DNA from: Actinomadura madurae
Lineage (GTDB): Bacteria > Actinomycetota > Actinomycetes > Streptosporangiales > Streptosporangiaceae
Assembly: GCF_900115095.1 (NCBI RefSeq)
Contig: NZ_FOVH01000001.1
Coordinates: forward strand, 1,082,000-1,145,999
Direction: 5' to 3'
DNA: 64,000 nucleotides
The position numbers and the translations under genes are program-made. Of the stretch, positions 25,683-33,472 are shown piece by piece. Each line of letters opens with the position of its first letter. Position 1 is the stretch's first letter. The notes under the pieces were generated by a model, which saw only the letters and a list, made by a program, of their open reading frames with translations, was not told the origin of the DNA and did not search any database.

Positions 25683-26869
25683 GGCCGCGGTTCCTCCACG
25701 GCGCCGAGCGTCCGCGTGAACCCCGGCGGGACGAGCACGTCGCCGGGCGTCAGCTCGTGGACGGACGAGCGGCCCAGTGCCAGCAGGGACGAGTCGATCC
25801 CGGCGCGCAGGATGTCGAGCACGTTCTCCACGCCGGCCTGCCCGTTCGCGGCGAGGCCCCACAGGTAGGCGCGCCCGATCATGACGGCCTTCGCGCCGAG
25901 GGCCAGCGCCTTGACCACGTCGCCGCCGCGCCGGACGCCGCCGTCGAGCAGGACCTCGGCCTGGCCGCCCACCGCGTCCGCGACGGCGGGCAGCGCGCGG
26001 ATCGGCGCGGGCGTCCCGTCGAGGTTGTTGCCGCCGTGGTTGGACACCGAGATCGCGCTCACCCCGGCGTCCACCGCGCGCAGGGCGTCGTCGACCCGGC
26101 ACACGCCCTTGAGCATGAACGGCCCGTCCCACTGCTCGCGCAGCCAGCGGACGTCCTCCCACGACGGGGGAGGGGTCTGCATCCACTGCCCGTAGGCGCC
26201 GAAGAACGTCGGGGGCTCAGCGCCCGGGTCGGCGAGGTTCGGCGTGGTGAGGTCGGGCAGGCGCCTGGTCTTGGCGTACTCGTAGAGCCAGCGGGGGCGC
26301 GTCACCGCCTGCGGCGCGAGCTTCGCCATGGCCTTGAGGTCGAGGCGCTCGGGGATCCACGGGCTGCCCCAGTCGCGGCTGTGGGAGAACGACCAGTCGA
26401 GCGTGGCGATGAGGCCCTTAGCCCCGGCCGCGCGCGCCTGCTCCATCCGCCGGGCCATCTCGTCCTTGGTGCCCATCCAGTACATCTGGAAGAACACCTG
26501 GGGGTTGGCCGCGACGACCTCGTCCAGCGGCTTGCTCGCGAACGAGCTGAGCCCCATCGCCGTCCCGCGCGCGGCGGCGGCCCGCGCCACCGCCACCTCG
26601 CCCTCGGGGTGCACGGCCTGGACGCCGGTCGGGGAGATGATCACCGGCAGCGAGATCTGCTGGCCGAGGACGGTGGTCTCCATGTCGCGCTTGGCCGACA
26701 GGCCGGCCACGTGCGGGGCGAACCCCAGCTCGCCGAACGCCTTCATGTTGTCGTCGTAGGACACCCCGCGCTCGGAGCCCGCCAGCAGCGCGCTGTACAC
26801 CGACCTCGGGAGACGCCGTTTCGCTCGCCGCTGCGCCTCGACGACCGTCTCGAACCAGCCACCGCTCAT
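25679..26869 (-). CDS. mftD: Pre-mycofactocin synthase MftD
   Basis: A 396-residue FMN enzyme of the lactate-oxidase family that deaminates the released dipeptide to form pre-mycofactocin. TIM-barrel features are present: ISPTGVQAVHPEGEVAVARA, QMYWMGTKDEMARRM, VSNHGGNNLDG (active-site His), LLDGGVRRGGDVVKAL and MIGRAYLWGLA. The ATG at 26869 overlaps the mftC stop by 4 bp and starts right at the conserved GGWFETV. Confidence 0.95.
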   Translation of the reverse strand: MSGGWFETVVEAQRRAKRRLPRSVYSALLAGSERGVSYDDNMKAFGELGFAPHVAGLSAKRDMETTVLGQQISLPVIISPTGVQAVHPEGEVAVARAAAARGTAMGLSSFASKPLDEVVAANPQVFFQMYWMGTKDEMARRMEQARAAGAKGLIATLDWSFSHSRDWGSPWIPERLDLKAMAKLAPQAVTRPRWLYEYAKTRRLPDLTTPNLADPGAEPPTFFGAYGQWMQTPPPSWEDVRWLREQWDGPFMLKGVCRVDDALRAVDAGVSAISVSNHGGNNLDGTPAPIRALPAVADAVGGQAEVLLDGGVRRGGDVVKALALGAKAVMIGRAYLWGLAANGQAGVENVLDILRAGIDSSLLALGRSSVHELTPGDVLVPPGFTRTLGAVEEPRP

Positions 26870-28107
26870 GATCGTCCTCTTGTGTCGTGCCCGGCCAGCG
26901 GGCTCTCGTCGCAGAAGCGGTCCGGGCGCCCGGAAGCGGGCATCGCGGGCATGCCGAGCGCGACCGGCCGGGCTCGCACCGGCCCGGTGTGGGAGTGGTC
27001 GCCGCTCGGGCGCGGCGCCCCGGTGCGGTCGGCCGAGCGCAGCGCCGCCTCGCCGTGTCCCTTGACGCACTCGGGGTCGGGACCGTCCAGCGGCAGCCCG
27101 GTGAAGAACTTGGCCGCCATGCAGCCGCCCCGGCAGGCGTCGTAGGCGGAGCACCGCGTGCAGGCGCCGCCGGTGTCGGGCCGCCGCAGCTCGGTGAACA
27201 GCTCCGACTCCCGCCAGACCGTGGCGAAGCCGCCCTCGTCCCGCACGTTGCCCGCCAGGAACCGGTCATGGATGGCGAAGGGGCAGGCGTACACGTCGCC
27301 GACCGGGTCGATCAGGCACACCACCCGGCCCGCGCCGCACAGGTTCAGCCCCGGCAGCGCCGACCCGAACGCCGACAGGTGGAAGAAGGAGTCCCCGGTC
27401 AGGACGCGCTCGCCGTGCTCGACCAGCCAGTGGTACAGGTCCTCCTGCTGCGCCGCGGTGGGGTGCAGCTCGTCCCACACGTCGGCGCCGCGTCCGGACG
27501 GCCGGAGCCTCGTCAGCCGCAGCTGCGCGCCGTACCGGTCGGCGATCGCCTTGAAGGCGTCCAGCTGGCCGGCGTTGTGGCGGGTCACCACGACCGACAC
27601 CTTGAACTCGCGGAACCCGGCCTCGTGCAGGTTCTCCATCGCGCGGATCGCGGTGGCGTAGGAGCCGCCGCCGCGGACCGCGTCGTTGACGTCCGCCGTC
27701 GCGCCGTCCAGCGAGATCTGGACGTCCACGTAGTCGCTGCGGGCCAGCCTCGCCGCCACCTCCGGCGTGATCTTCACGCCGTTGGTGGAGAACTTCACGC
27801 CGACGCCGCGGTCGGTGGCGTAGTCGACCAGCTCCCAGAAGTCGGACCGGACCGTGGGCTCGCCGCCGCCGATGTTGACGTAGAAGACCTGCATCCGCTG
27901 CAGCTCGTCGATGACGCCCTTCGCCTCGGCGGTGGTCAGCTCCCGCGGGTCCCGGCGGCCCGAGCTGGACAGGCAGTGGACGCACGCCAGGTTGCACGCG
28001 TACGTCAGCTCCCACGTCAGGCAGATCGGGGCCTGGAGCCCGTGCTGGAAGTGGTCCACCAGGCGGCCGGCGGACGGGCGGGGTGCCGTCGCGGTGCTGG
28101 TCACCAT
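26866..28107 (-). CDS. mftC: Mycofactocin radical SAM maturase MftC
   Basis: A 413-residue radical SAM/SPASM enzyme that oxidatively decarboxylates and cyclises the C-terminal Val-Tyr of MftA. The SAM cluster motif C38-x3-C42-x2-C45 (ACNLACVHC) is present, with the GGE motif in VNIGGGEPT. C-terminal Cys motifs (CGAGRVVC, YACPF, CTRCSAYDACRGGCM) bind auxiliary clusters. It has an extended Pro/Arg-rich tail of about 50 residues. It follows mftB by 40 bp. Confidence 0.95.
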   Translation of the reverse strand: MVTSTATAPRPSAGRLVDHFQHGLQAPICLTWELTYACNLACVHCLSSSGRRDPRELTTAEAKGVIDELQRMQVFYVNIGGGEPTVRSDFWELVDYATDRGVGVKFSTNGVKITPEVAARLARSDYVDVQISLDGATADVNDAVRGGGSYATAIRAMENLHEAGFREFKVSVVVTRHNAGQLDAFKAIADRYGAQLRLTRLRPSGRGADVWDELHPTAAQQEDLYHWLVEHGERVLTGDSFFHLSAFGSALPGLNLCGAGRVVCLIDPVGDVYACPFAIHDRFLAGNVRDEGGFATVWRESELFTELRRPDTGGACTRCSAYDACRGGCMAAKFFTGLPLDGPDPECVKGHGEAALRSADRTGAPRPSGDHSHTGPVRARPVALGMPAMPASGRPDRFCDESPLAGHDTRGRS

Positions 28108-28147
28108 GCCTGCTCCTTCAAAAGAACGGCTCCTTCGGGGGGACGGC

Positions 28148-28438
28148 TCAAAGCCGCGGGACGAGCATGTCGGAGGACGCCAGCGTGGACAGCGCGGTCC
28201 GGTACCGGCCGAGATCGTCCTCGGGCACGCCGGCCCCGAGCAGGGCGTCCCGGGCCCGGGGCTGGTCGCCCAGGGCGCGGACGGCGTCCAGCAGCCTGCG
28301 GTCCTTCAGGAACGACAGCCGCCGCGTGCCGTAGTGGTAGAGCAGCGCCCCGAACGGCTCCGGCCGCACCGCCACCTGGGGATGCAGGTCCCAGGCGGCG
28401 TCCAGGTCGAAGTCGCTCGCGGCGGGTGTCCGGTCCAT
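28148..28438 (-). CDS. mftB: Mycofactocin peptide chaperone MftB
   Basis: A 96-residue PqqD-like RiPP recognition element that binds the MftA leader and hands it to MftC. The family pattern FDLDAAWDLHPQVAVRPEPF, then LLYHYGTRRLSFL, and the C-terminal LVPRL are clear. It begins 7 bp after the mftA stop, so the small precursor and its chaperone are made from the same message. Confidence 0.93.
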   Translation of the reverse strand: MDRTPAASDFDLDAAWDLHPQVAVRPEPFGALLYHYGTRRLSFLKDRRLLDAVRALGDQPRARDALLGAGVPEDDLGRYRTALSTLASSDMLVPRL

Positions 28439-28445
28439 CGGCGGG

Positions 28446-28580
28446 TCAGTAGACGCCGCACATGCCGTCGATCGAGACCTCCTCGACGAGCAGGTCCTCC
28501 TCGACGAGTTCCGGGCCGGTCGCGGTCTCGTCCTCGGCGGGGGCCGTGGATGCGGTCGCGGTCTGGGAAGCGTCGCTCAT
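28446..28580 (-). CDS. mftA: Mycofactocin precursor peptide MftA
   Basis: A 44-residue precursor. An acidic Ser/Thr/Glu-rich leader (ELVEEDLLVEEVS) is followed by the invariant C-terminal core IDGMCGVY, in which the last Val-Tyr becomes the cofactor. The ATG at 28580 has AGGGAG about 6 nt upstream. It is the first gene of the operon and faces divergent mftR across an 87-bp region. Confidence 0.95.
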   Translation of the reverse strand: MSDASQTATASTAPAEDETATGPELVEEDLLVEEVSIDGMCGVY

Positions 28581-28596
28581 GGGAGACTCCCTGAAA

Positions 28597-28612
28597 ATCG
28601 TGCACGCACGAT
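28597..28612. promoter_or_regulatory. Candidate MftR operator 1
   Basis: Inverted repeat ATCGTG (28597-28602) / CACGAT (28607-28612) with 4-bp centre CACG, 17 bp upstream of the mftA start. A TetR-type repressor bound here would block mftA transcription or early elongation. Confidence 0.5.
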
Positions 28613-28637
28613 CGCGTGTCGTGGCCGCCACAATAAT

Positions 28638-28650
28638 GGCACCGAGTGCC
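28638..28650. promoter_or_regulatory. Candidate MftR operator 2
   Basis: Perfect inverted repeat GGCAC-CGA-GTGCC in the mftA-mftR divergent region, 18 bp upstream of the mftR GTG. It could allow autoregulation. It differs in sequence from the first repeat, so only one of the two may be the true MftR site. Confidence 0.45.
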
Positions 28651-28667
28651 GAAAGGAAGGGGGCCCG

Positions 28668-29261
28668 GTGACGGGACCGTCCGCGCCCCGCGTCGGCCGC
28701 CGGCCGCGCACGTCCCGCAGCGAGCTGGAGCGCGTCGCGCTGCGGCTCTTCGACGAGCGCGGCTTCGAGGAGACGACCGTCGACGACATCGCGTCCGCCG
28801 CCGGCATCGGCCGCCGCACCTTCTTCCGGTACTACGGCTCGAAGAACGACGTGGTCTGGGGGGACTTCGAGGGCGAGCTGGAGCGCATGCGCGAGCGGTT
28901 CGCCGCCTGGCCGCCGCGGGCCCCGATGATGGACGCGCTGCGCGAGGCGATCGTGGAGTTCAACCGGCTCGACCCGGCCGAGGTCCCCTGGCACCGGCTG
29001 CGGATGACGCTGATCCTCCAGGTCCCCGCGCTCCAGGCGCACTCGACCCTCCGCTACGCGGACTGGCGCGCCGTCGTCGCCGGGTTCGCCGCCGCCCGCC
29101 TCGGACGTCCCGTGGACGACCTGATGCCGCAGGCGGTCGCGGCCACCTGCCTCGGCGCCGCCGTCGCCGCCTACGAGCAGTGGCTCCGGCGCCCCGGAAG
29201 CGACCTCGGCGATCTGCTCGACACGTCCCTGCGCGCCCTCGCCCGGGGCTTTCAGGAGTAG
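28668..29261 (+). CDS. mftR: TetR-family mycofactocin regulator MftR
   Basis: A 197-residue regulator: N-terminal HTH (about 18-62; RSELERVALRLFDERGFEETT and IASAAGIGRRTFFRYYGSKND), then an all-helical ligand domain (LRMTLILQVPALQAHSTLRY) of the MftR type. In mycobacteria MftR represses the mft operon and responds to long-chain acyl-CoA. It is divergent from mftA and its GTG is preceded by GGAAGGGGG. Confidence 0.92.
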   Translation: MTGPSAPRVGRRPRTSRSELERVALRLFDERGFEETTVDDIASAAGIGRRTFFRYYGSKNDVVWGDFEGELERMRERFAAWPPRAPMMDALREAIVEFNRLDPAEVPWHRLRMTLILQVPALQAHSTLRYADWRAVVAGFAAARLGRPVDDLMPQAVAATCLGAAVAAYEQWLRRPGSDLGDLLDTSLRALARGFQE

Positions 29262-29266
29262 CCCCC

Positions 29267-30445
29267 TCACCGCGCGGGCTGGGGGCGGGGGAGAGGACGC
29301 AGGCCGGAGGCGAGGGCGAGGGTGACGGTCACCGAGGCGGCGGCCATGATCGCCATGGCGAGCGCGGGGGAGGTGAGCTGGGCGACGCCGCCCCCCAGCG
29401 CCGCGCCCACGCCCTGCATGGCGAGCATGCCGGACGCGTGCAGAGCCAGGGCGTGGCCGTGCATGGAGACCGGCGTCAGGGCCATGAGGCGGTCCTGGAA
29501 CAGCAGGGTGGAGGCATAGCCGACGGAGGCGAGCAGGACGGCCGCCACGCCGATGGGGAGCGGCGGCCCGCCCGCGAAGACCAGATAGGGCGCCGCCAGC
29601 AGCAGGAGCAGTGGTGTGCCCAGACGTTCGCGCAGGTGGTGCGGGACGAAGCGGCCCGCCGCGGTGTCGCCGATCAGCATGCCGGCGGCGCCCGCGGTGA
29701 GCAGGAGGCCCGCGTGGTCCGGGGAGTAGGAGACGAAGAGCGCCTCGCAGCCGACGATCAGCCCGTTCGGCACCCACATCGCCAGGAAGGTCGCGCGGCG
29801 CGGGGCGGACGAGAGCAGCCGGACGTTGCCGTGCCAGGTCTGCGCGACGCTCGGGCGGCCGGTGGCGCGGGGCGGGCGCCGGCTCAGGCCGGCGAGCACC
29901 AGGACCCCGGAGAGGAGGTAGAGGACGGCCCCGGTGAGCAGGGTGCCCCGGGACGAGAACGTCGCGACCAGCACGCCGCCGATGGCGAAGCCGCAGATCT
30001 GCATGGTCCCGGCGGACATGTTCAGGACCGAGCGGCCGAGGATCTGGCCCTCGCGGGGAAGGATCTCGCTCAGCAGGCTGTAGCGGACGCCGGCGCCGAG
30101 CGAGGCGACCAGGCCGAGGGCCAGCACGATGACCAGCAGGACCGCCACCGGGAGCCCGGGGACCGCCATCGCGGCCGTGCCCGCGGCGAAGACCAGGGCC
30201 ATGCAGGCGAGCGCGTTCCGGGGCGGCAGGCGGTCGGCGGCGGACAGGAGGGTCAGCGCGCCGACCATCTGGGCGAACGAGCCCCCGAACATGCTGAGCG
30301 CCGAGAGCAGCGGCGACCGGGTCGCGTCGTACACGAGCGTGCCGAGCGCCAGCGCGCCGATGGTCTGGGCGGACACGTGCACCGTGAACGACGCGAAGAG
30401 CGGCGTGTACTCCGGTGCGCGGAAGAGCTCCCGATACGTGCGCAT
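29267..30445 (-). CDS. MFS transporter
   Basis: A 392-residue membrane protein with about 12 hydrophobic segments in two halves. The N-terminal half has an amphipathic start (MRTYRELFRAPEYTPLFASF) typical of the enterobactin-exporter/MFS_3-like group of drug efflux proteins. Substrate unknown. It is convergent with mftR (5-bp gap) and divergent from an ArsR-type regulator, which most likely controls it. Confidence 0.92.
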   Translation of the reverse strand: MRTYRELFRAPEYTPLFASFTVHVSAQTIGALALGTLVYDATRSPLLSALSMFGGSFAQMVGALTLLSAADRLPPRNALACMALVFAAGTAAMAVPGLPVAVLLVIVLALGLVASLGAGVRYSLLSEILPREGQILGRSVLNMSAGTMQICGFAIGGVLVATFSSRGTLLTGAVLYLLSGVLVLAGLSRRPPRATGRPSVAQTWHGNVRLLSSAPRRATFLAMWVPNGLIVGCEALFVSYSPDHAGLLLTAGAAGMLIGDTAAGRFVPHHLRERLGTPLLLLLAAPYLVFAGGPPLPIGVAAVLLASVGYASTLLFQDRLMALTPVSMHGHALALHASGMLAMQGVGAALGGGVAQLTSPALAMAIMAAASVTVTLALASGLRPLPRPQPAR

Positions 30446-30482
30446 GATCGAAAGGCTCCGGCCCGGCGCCGGGCGGCCGTTA

Positions 30483-30506
30483 ATGTTTCGCAGGGAGGCG
30501 AAACAT
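30483..30506. promoter_or_regulatory. Operator-like inverted repeat over an RBS and start codon
   Basis: Perfect 9-bp arms ATGTTTCGC (30483-30491) and GCGAAACAT (30498-30506) flank AGGGAG, the ribosome site of the ArsR-type gene, and end inside its ATG (30505). ArsR-family repressors commonly bind such repeats near their own starts. It also lies 38 bp upstream of the divergent MFS gene. A hairpin in mRNA would bury the ribosome site. Confidence 0.6.
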
Positions 30507-31497
30507 GGGGTCGTGGTGGCTGATCAACGCGGACACCCTCGCGGGCGGGCGGTTCGTCGTCTCGGCCCTGGCGGAGACGACCGCCTGCCTGCGGGCCCTG
30601 CACGCGGGGACCGCGGCGCATCCGGGGGAGCGGGCCTGGTTCGACGCCCATCTGGCCGCGTACCGGCAGGTCCTCCGGCGGGAGCCGGTCACCGCCGCGC
30701 TGCTGGAGGCGGCCCTCGGCGCCCGGACCAAGTGGAGCGCCGACTTCCTCACCCCGCCGCATCCGGGCACGGGCTCGCCGGAGTTCCACGAGGAGCTCGC
30801 GACCATCCGCCGGACCCCTGCCGAGCGGGCGCTCGCCGACCTGGAGGTCTCGCTCGGGCACCCGCTGCCCGCCGAGCTGCGCCGCCCCGACGTGCCCGAG
30901 CGGATCGCCGCCCTGCTGGAGTGGGTCTGGACGCACGCCGTCGAGCCCGACTGGGAACGCCGCCGCCGCCTCCTCGAGGCCGACGCGGTCGCGCGGGCCG
31001 GGCAGCTGAGCCGGGGCGGCTGGGCCGCCGCGCTGGACGACATGCGCCCGGGGATGCGGTGGCTCGGTGACGGCCGCCTGCAGATCACCGCGCACGACTT
31101 CCCGCCGCGCGACATCTCCGGGGCGCAACTGCTCTTCGTCCCGGTCACGCCGCGCCTGGGGTGGGTGGCCTGGGAAGAGCCCGACCCCGACCGGTACGTG
31201 ATCGTCTACCCCTGCGCGGCACCGCTGGCCGGCGCGGGCGGCACCGCCGTCCCCGAAGCGCTCGGACGGCTCCTCGGGCCGGCACGCGCGAGCGTCCTCG
31301 TCCACCTCGCGACGCCGCTGAGCACCACTCAGCTCGTCGCGCTGACCGGCCAGGGCCTCGGCTCGGTCGGCCGCCATCTCAAGGTGCTGCGCGACGCCCG
31401 CCTGGTCGACCGCCGCCGCGCCGGGCGATCCGTCCTGTACTACCGGACGGCCGCCGGGGACGCTCTCGTGGAGGCGCAGGTCAGCGGCCCGGCGTGA
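30505..31497 (+). CDS. ArsR-family regulator with DUF5937-type N-terminal region
   Basis: A 330-residue protein. The first ~240 residues form the DUF5937-type region (FVVSALAETTACLRALH, WFDAHLAAYRQVL, LQITAHDFPPRDISGAQLLF). The C-terminal ~80 residues are an ArsR winged helix: VLVHLATPLSTTQLVALTGQ, VGRHLKVLRDARLVDRRRAG, RSVLYYRT. No metal-binding Cys is evident, so it likely senses an organic ligand. The divergent MFS exporter is the probable target. Confidence 0.9.
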   Translation: MGSWWLINADTLAGGRFVVSALAETTACLRALHAGTAAHPGERAWFDAHLAAYRQVLRREPVTAALLEAALGARTKWSADFLTPPHPGTGSPEFHEELATIRRTPAERALADLEVSLGHPLPAELRRPDVPERIAALLEWVWTHAVEPDWERRRRLLEADAVARAGQLSRGGWAAALDDMRPGMRWLGDGRLQITAHDFPPRDISGAQLLFVPVTPRLGWVAWEEPDPDRYVIVYPCAAPLAGAGGTAVPEALGRLLGPARASVLVHLATPLSTTQLVALTGQGLGSVGRHLKVLRDARLVDRRRAGRSVLYYRTAAGDALVEAQVSGPA

Positions 31498-32356
31498 CGC
31501 CGGCGGGCGACCGGCCGGCGCCGCGGCCGCAGGCGGGGCCGGCGGGGTCCAGCGCGTGCCCGGCGGGGTCGAAGACGGCGTCGGCGGGGTCGAAGCAGCG
31601 GCGCAGGACGCGGTGCCACGGGTTGGCGACCGCCCCCGGGTACAGGACGGCCACCGCCAGGCAGTACTTGCTGATCCTGACCGGGCGGGCGCCCATCCGG
31701 CGCAGCAGCCGGTCGGCCGGGGCGTCCACCGCCGCCGACTTGGACTCCACCAGCAGCCAGTCGTCGCGGCCCCAAGCCCGCGCGCCCGGCCGGGTGCAGA
31801 CGAGCCCGAAGTCGAGCGTGACGCGCCCGGTGCCGCGGCGCTGGGCGAGCGTCAGCCGCCGGTACGACGTGGTCGCCGAGGAGACCAGGGGGGCGGGCGG
31901 GTTCATCCGGTAGGCGGCCAGCAGCGTCTCCCAGAGGAAGTCCTCGGCGGGCGGCGTGATCCGCGTGCGGCAGGCCGGGTCATACGGCATCCGGCGCTTG
32001 TCGGTGGCATCGCGCGCCCCGTTCACCTTCACCTCGAACATGCACTCGTCGCTGTCCAGGTACGTCCGGGTGCGGATCTTGAACCGCCGGCGCCGGTCCT
32101 GCACGTGCTGCCGGTAGGTGAGCAGGCCGGGGGTGTCGAAGTAGGTCGAGGTGTACCGGAACGTGCGCAGCCCGCCGATCTCCAGCACCGCGTGCGTCCC
32201 GGCGATCCTGTCGAGCAGTTCGGGCGCCAGCCGCGCCGGGAGGATGTACTTGCGGTCCATGCGGAGCTGCAGCGCCGACCGGGCCAGCACGCCGTCGAGC
32301 CCGATGGCGGGCAGGCGCGCCGCGGCGGCGCCGATCAGCGCGGCGGTGTCCGTCAC
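31481..32356 (-). CDS. VTC-domain protein (polyphosphate polymerase-like)
   Basis: A 291-residue VTC-domain protein. The fold matches the catalytic domain of yeast Vtc4: RMDRKYILP, FRYTSTYFDTPGLLTY, RIRTRTY-like FKIRTRTYLDSDE, MFEVKVNGARDATDKRRMPY and WLLVESKS place basic and acidic residues where the triphosphate tunnel requires. A Gly/Pro-rich tail follows. The GTG start overlaps the DUF4956 stop by 4 bp. Polyphosphate synthesis is inferred, and this subgroup is not characterised. It overlaps the ArsR gene by 17 bp (convergent). Confidence 0.88.
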   Translation of the reverse strand: MTDTAALIGAAAARLPAIGLDGVLARSALQLRMDRKYILPARLAPELLDRIAGTHAVLEIGGLRTFRYTSTYFDTPGLLTYRQHVQDRRRRFKIRTRTYLDSDECMFEVKVNGARDATDKRRMPYDPACRTRITPPAEDFLWETLLAAYRMNPPAPLVSSATTSYRRLTLAQRRGTGRVTLDFGLVCTRPGARAWGRDDWLLVESKSAAVDAPADRLLRRMGARPVRISKYCLAVAVLYPGAVANPWHRVLRRCFDPADAVFDPAGHALDPAGPACGRGAGRSPAGVTPGR

Positions 32357-32979
32357 GTGGTGCTCCCCGGCAGCGAGTCCTCCGGGGCGGAGGCCCTGGT
32401 GGCCGGCACGCGGACGGTCTCGCGCCGCGGGGCGCGGGGCAGGAAGCGCACGTCCACCACCGTGATGTCCCGGACGTAGTCGACCTCGATCACCGAGTGC
32501 CGCAGCAGCGTGCCGCCGAGCCGGTTCTCCAGGTCGGCGCGCAGCGCCCCCTCGTGGGGGTGCACGACGTCCAGCGTCACGACGCGCTGCACCGTGCGGG
32601 GCGGCAACCGGGGATGGTCCGCCACGTACATGACGCCGAGCAGCACCGCGTCCAGCGGGAGCGCCACCCACGGCGCCTGGGCCGCCAGGCCGTTGACCAG
32701 GCCGAGGGCGAGCGAGACGAAGTAGTAGCCGACCTCCTCCTGGGTCAGCGCGCTGGACCGCAGCCGGATGATCGACAGCACCCCGAACAGGCCGAAGCCG
32801 ATCGCGAGGTCCGCCCGCTGGACGAGCAGCAGCGTCACGACCGTGAAGACGCCGGCGTTGACCGAGACGTAGGCGAGCCGCAGGTCCCGCCGGTAGTGGC
32901 GGTAGAAGTAGATCAGGTGCGCGAGGATCGTGATCGCGACCAGGTCCACGGCCAGGCCGTAGATGACGTCAGTGCGCAC
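32353..32979 (-). CDS. DUF4956-domain membrane protein
   Basis: A 208-residue DUF4956 protein: four membrane segments in the first ~130 residues (VDLVAITILAHLIYF, VSVNAGVFTVVTLLLV, GFGLFGVLSIIRLRS, YYFVSLALGLVNGLAA) and a cytoplasmic alpha/beta C-terminus. DUF4956 genes recur beside VTC-domain genes in bacteria. It may anchor the polymerase or export its product. The GTG at 32979 has GAGGGG at a 5-nt distance; there are no start codons between that and longer forms. Confidence 0.88.
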   Translation of the reverse strand: MRTDVIYGLAVDLVAITILAHLIYFYRHYRRDLRLAYVSVNAGVFTVVTLLLVQRADLAIGFGLFGVLSIIRLRSSALTQEEVGYYFVSLALGLVNGLAAQAPWVALPLDAVLLGVMYVADHPRLPPRTVQRVVTLDVVHPHEGALRADLENRLGGTLLRHSVIEVDYVRDITVVDVRFLPRAPRRETVRVPATRASAPEDSLPGSTT

Positions 32980-33031
32980 GGTTACCCCTCTGGACGGCGG
33001 ATTCCTGCTCAGGGGAGACTCCCCCCGCCCG

Positions 33032-33094
33032 GTGAGATCACCATGAGATGACCATGAGAGCACTTTCATCCGCACACAATGAGAGGGTTCTCAT
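33032..33094. promoter_or_regulatory. (G/A)TGAGA repeats in the VTC/two-component divergent promoter
   Basis: Three direct repeats GTGAGA (33032), ATGAGA (33043) and ATGAGA (33054) are spaced exactly 11 bp, one helical turn. An inverted pair ATGAGA (33079-33084) / TCTCAT (33089-33094) follows. Head-to-tail hexamers at 11 bp are the usual form of an OmpR/PhoB-type response-regulator site. It separates the DUF4956-VTC operon from the secreted protein and two-component genes. Confidence 0.65.
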
Positions 33095-33139
33095 CGCCGC
33101 GGCGTCGTGAGCGGCGGGCCACCGGGAGATAGTTGCCCC

Positions 33140-33472
33140 ATGGCCACCCGCGCGGCGATCGCCGGCATGACGGCGGCGGCCATGGCCACCCTCGGCCTCG
33201 CCGCCGGATTCGCCCACGCCCAGAACTCGCATCCGCCGCGGCTCGGCGACACCGTCCAGGTGTCCCCGCCGCCCGCGTCCCGCGGCCGTGCCCCGGCCGC
33301 CTCCCGCCCGGCGAGGGCGCCCGCCGGGCCCGCCGGGCCCGCCGATCCCGCCCGCTCCGCCCGCCCCGCGCCGCGGCAGGACGTCCGGGCGGCCCCGTCG
33401 CCGGTGCCGCCGGCCAGCGACGACGATGACGAGGTGGAGGTGGAGGCCGATGACCGCGATGCCGACGACTGA
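33140..33472 (+). CDS. Small secreted Pro/Ala-rich protein
   Basis: A 110-residue protein. Residues 1-27 form a signal peptide (MATRAAIAGMTAAAMATLGL, cleavage after AHA). The mature part is disordered, Pro/Ala/Arg rich, and ends in a strongly acidic tail (DDDDEVEVEADDRDADD). Its 3' end overlaps the sensor-kinase start by 23 bp, so it is co-translated with it. It could be a periplasm-like accessory of the sensor, by analogy with other small secreted partners; that is inference. Confidence 0.72.
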   Translation: MATRAAIAGMTAAAMATLGLAAGFAHAQNSHPPRLGDTVQVSPPPASRGRAPAASRPARAPAGPAGPADPARSARPAPRQDVRAAPSPVPPASDDDDEVEVEADDRDADD

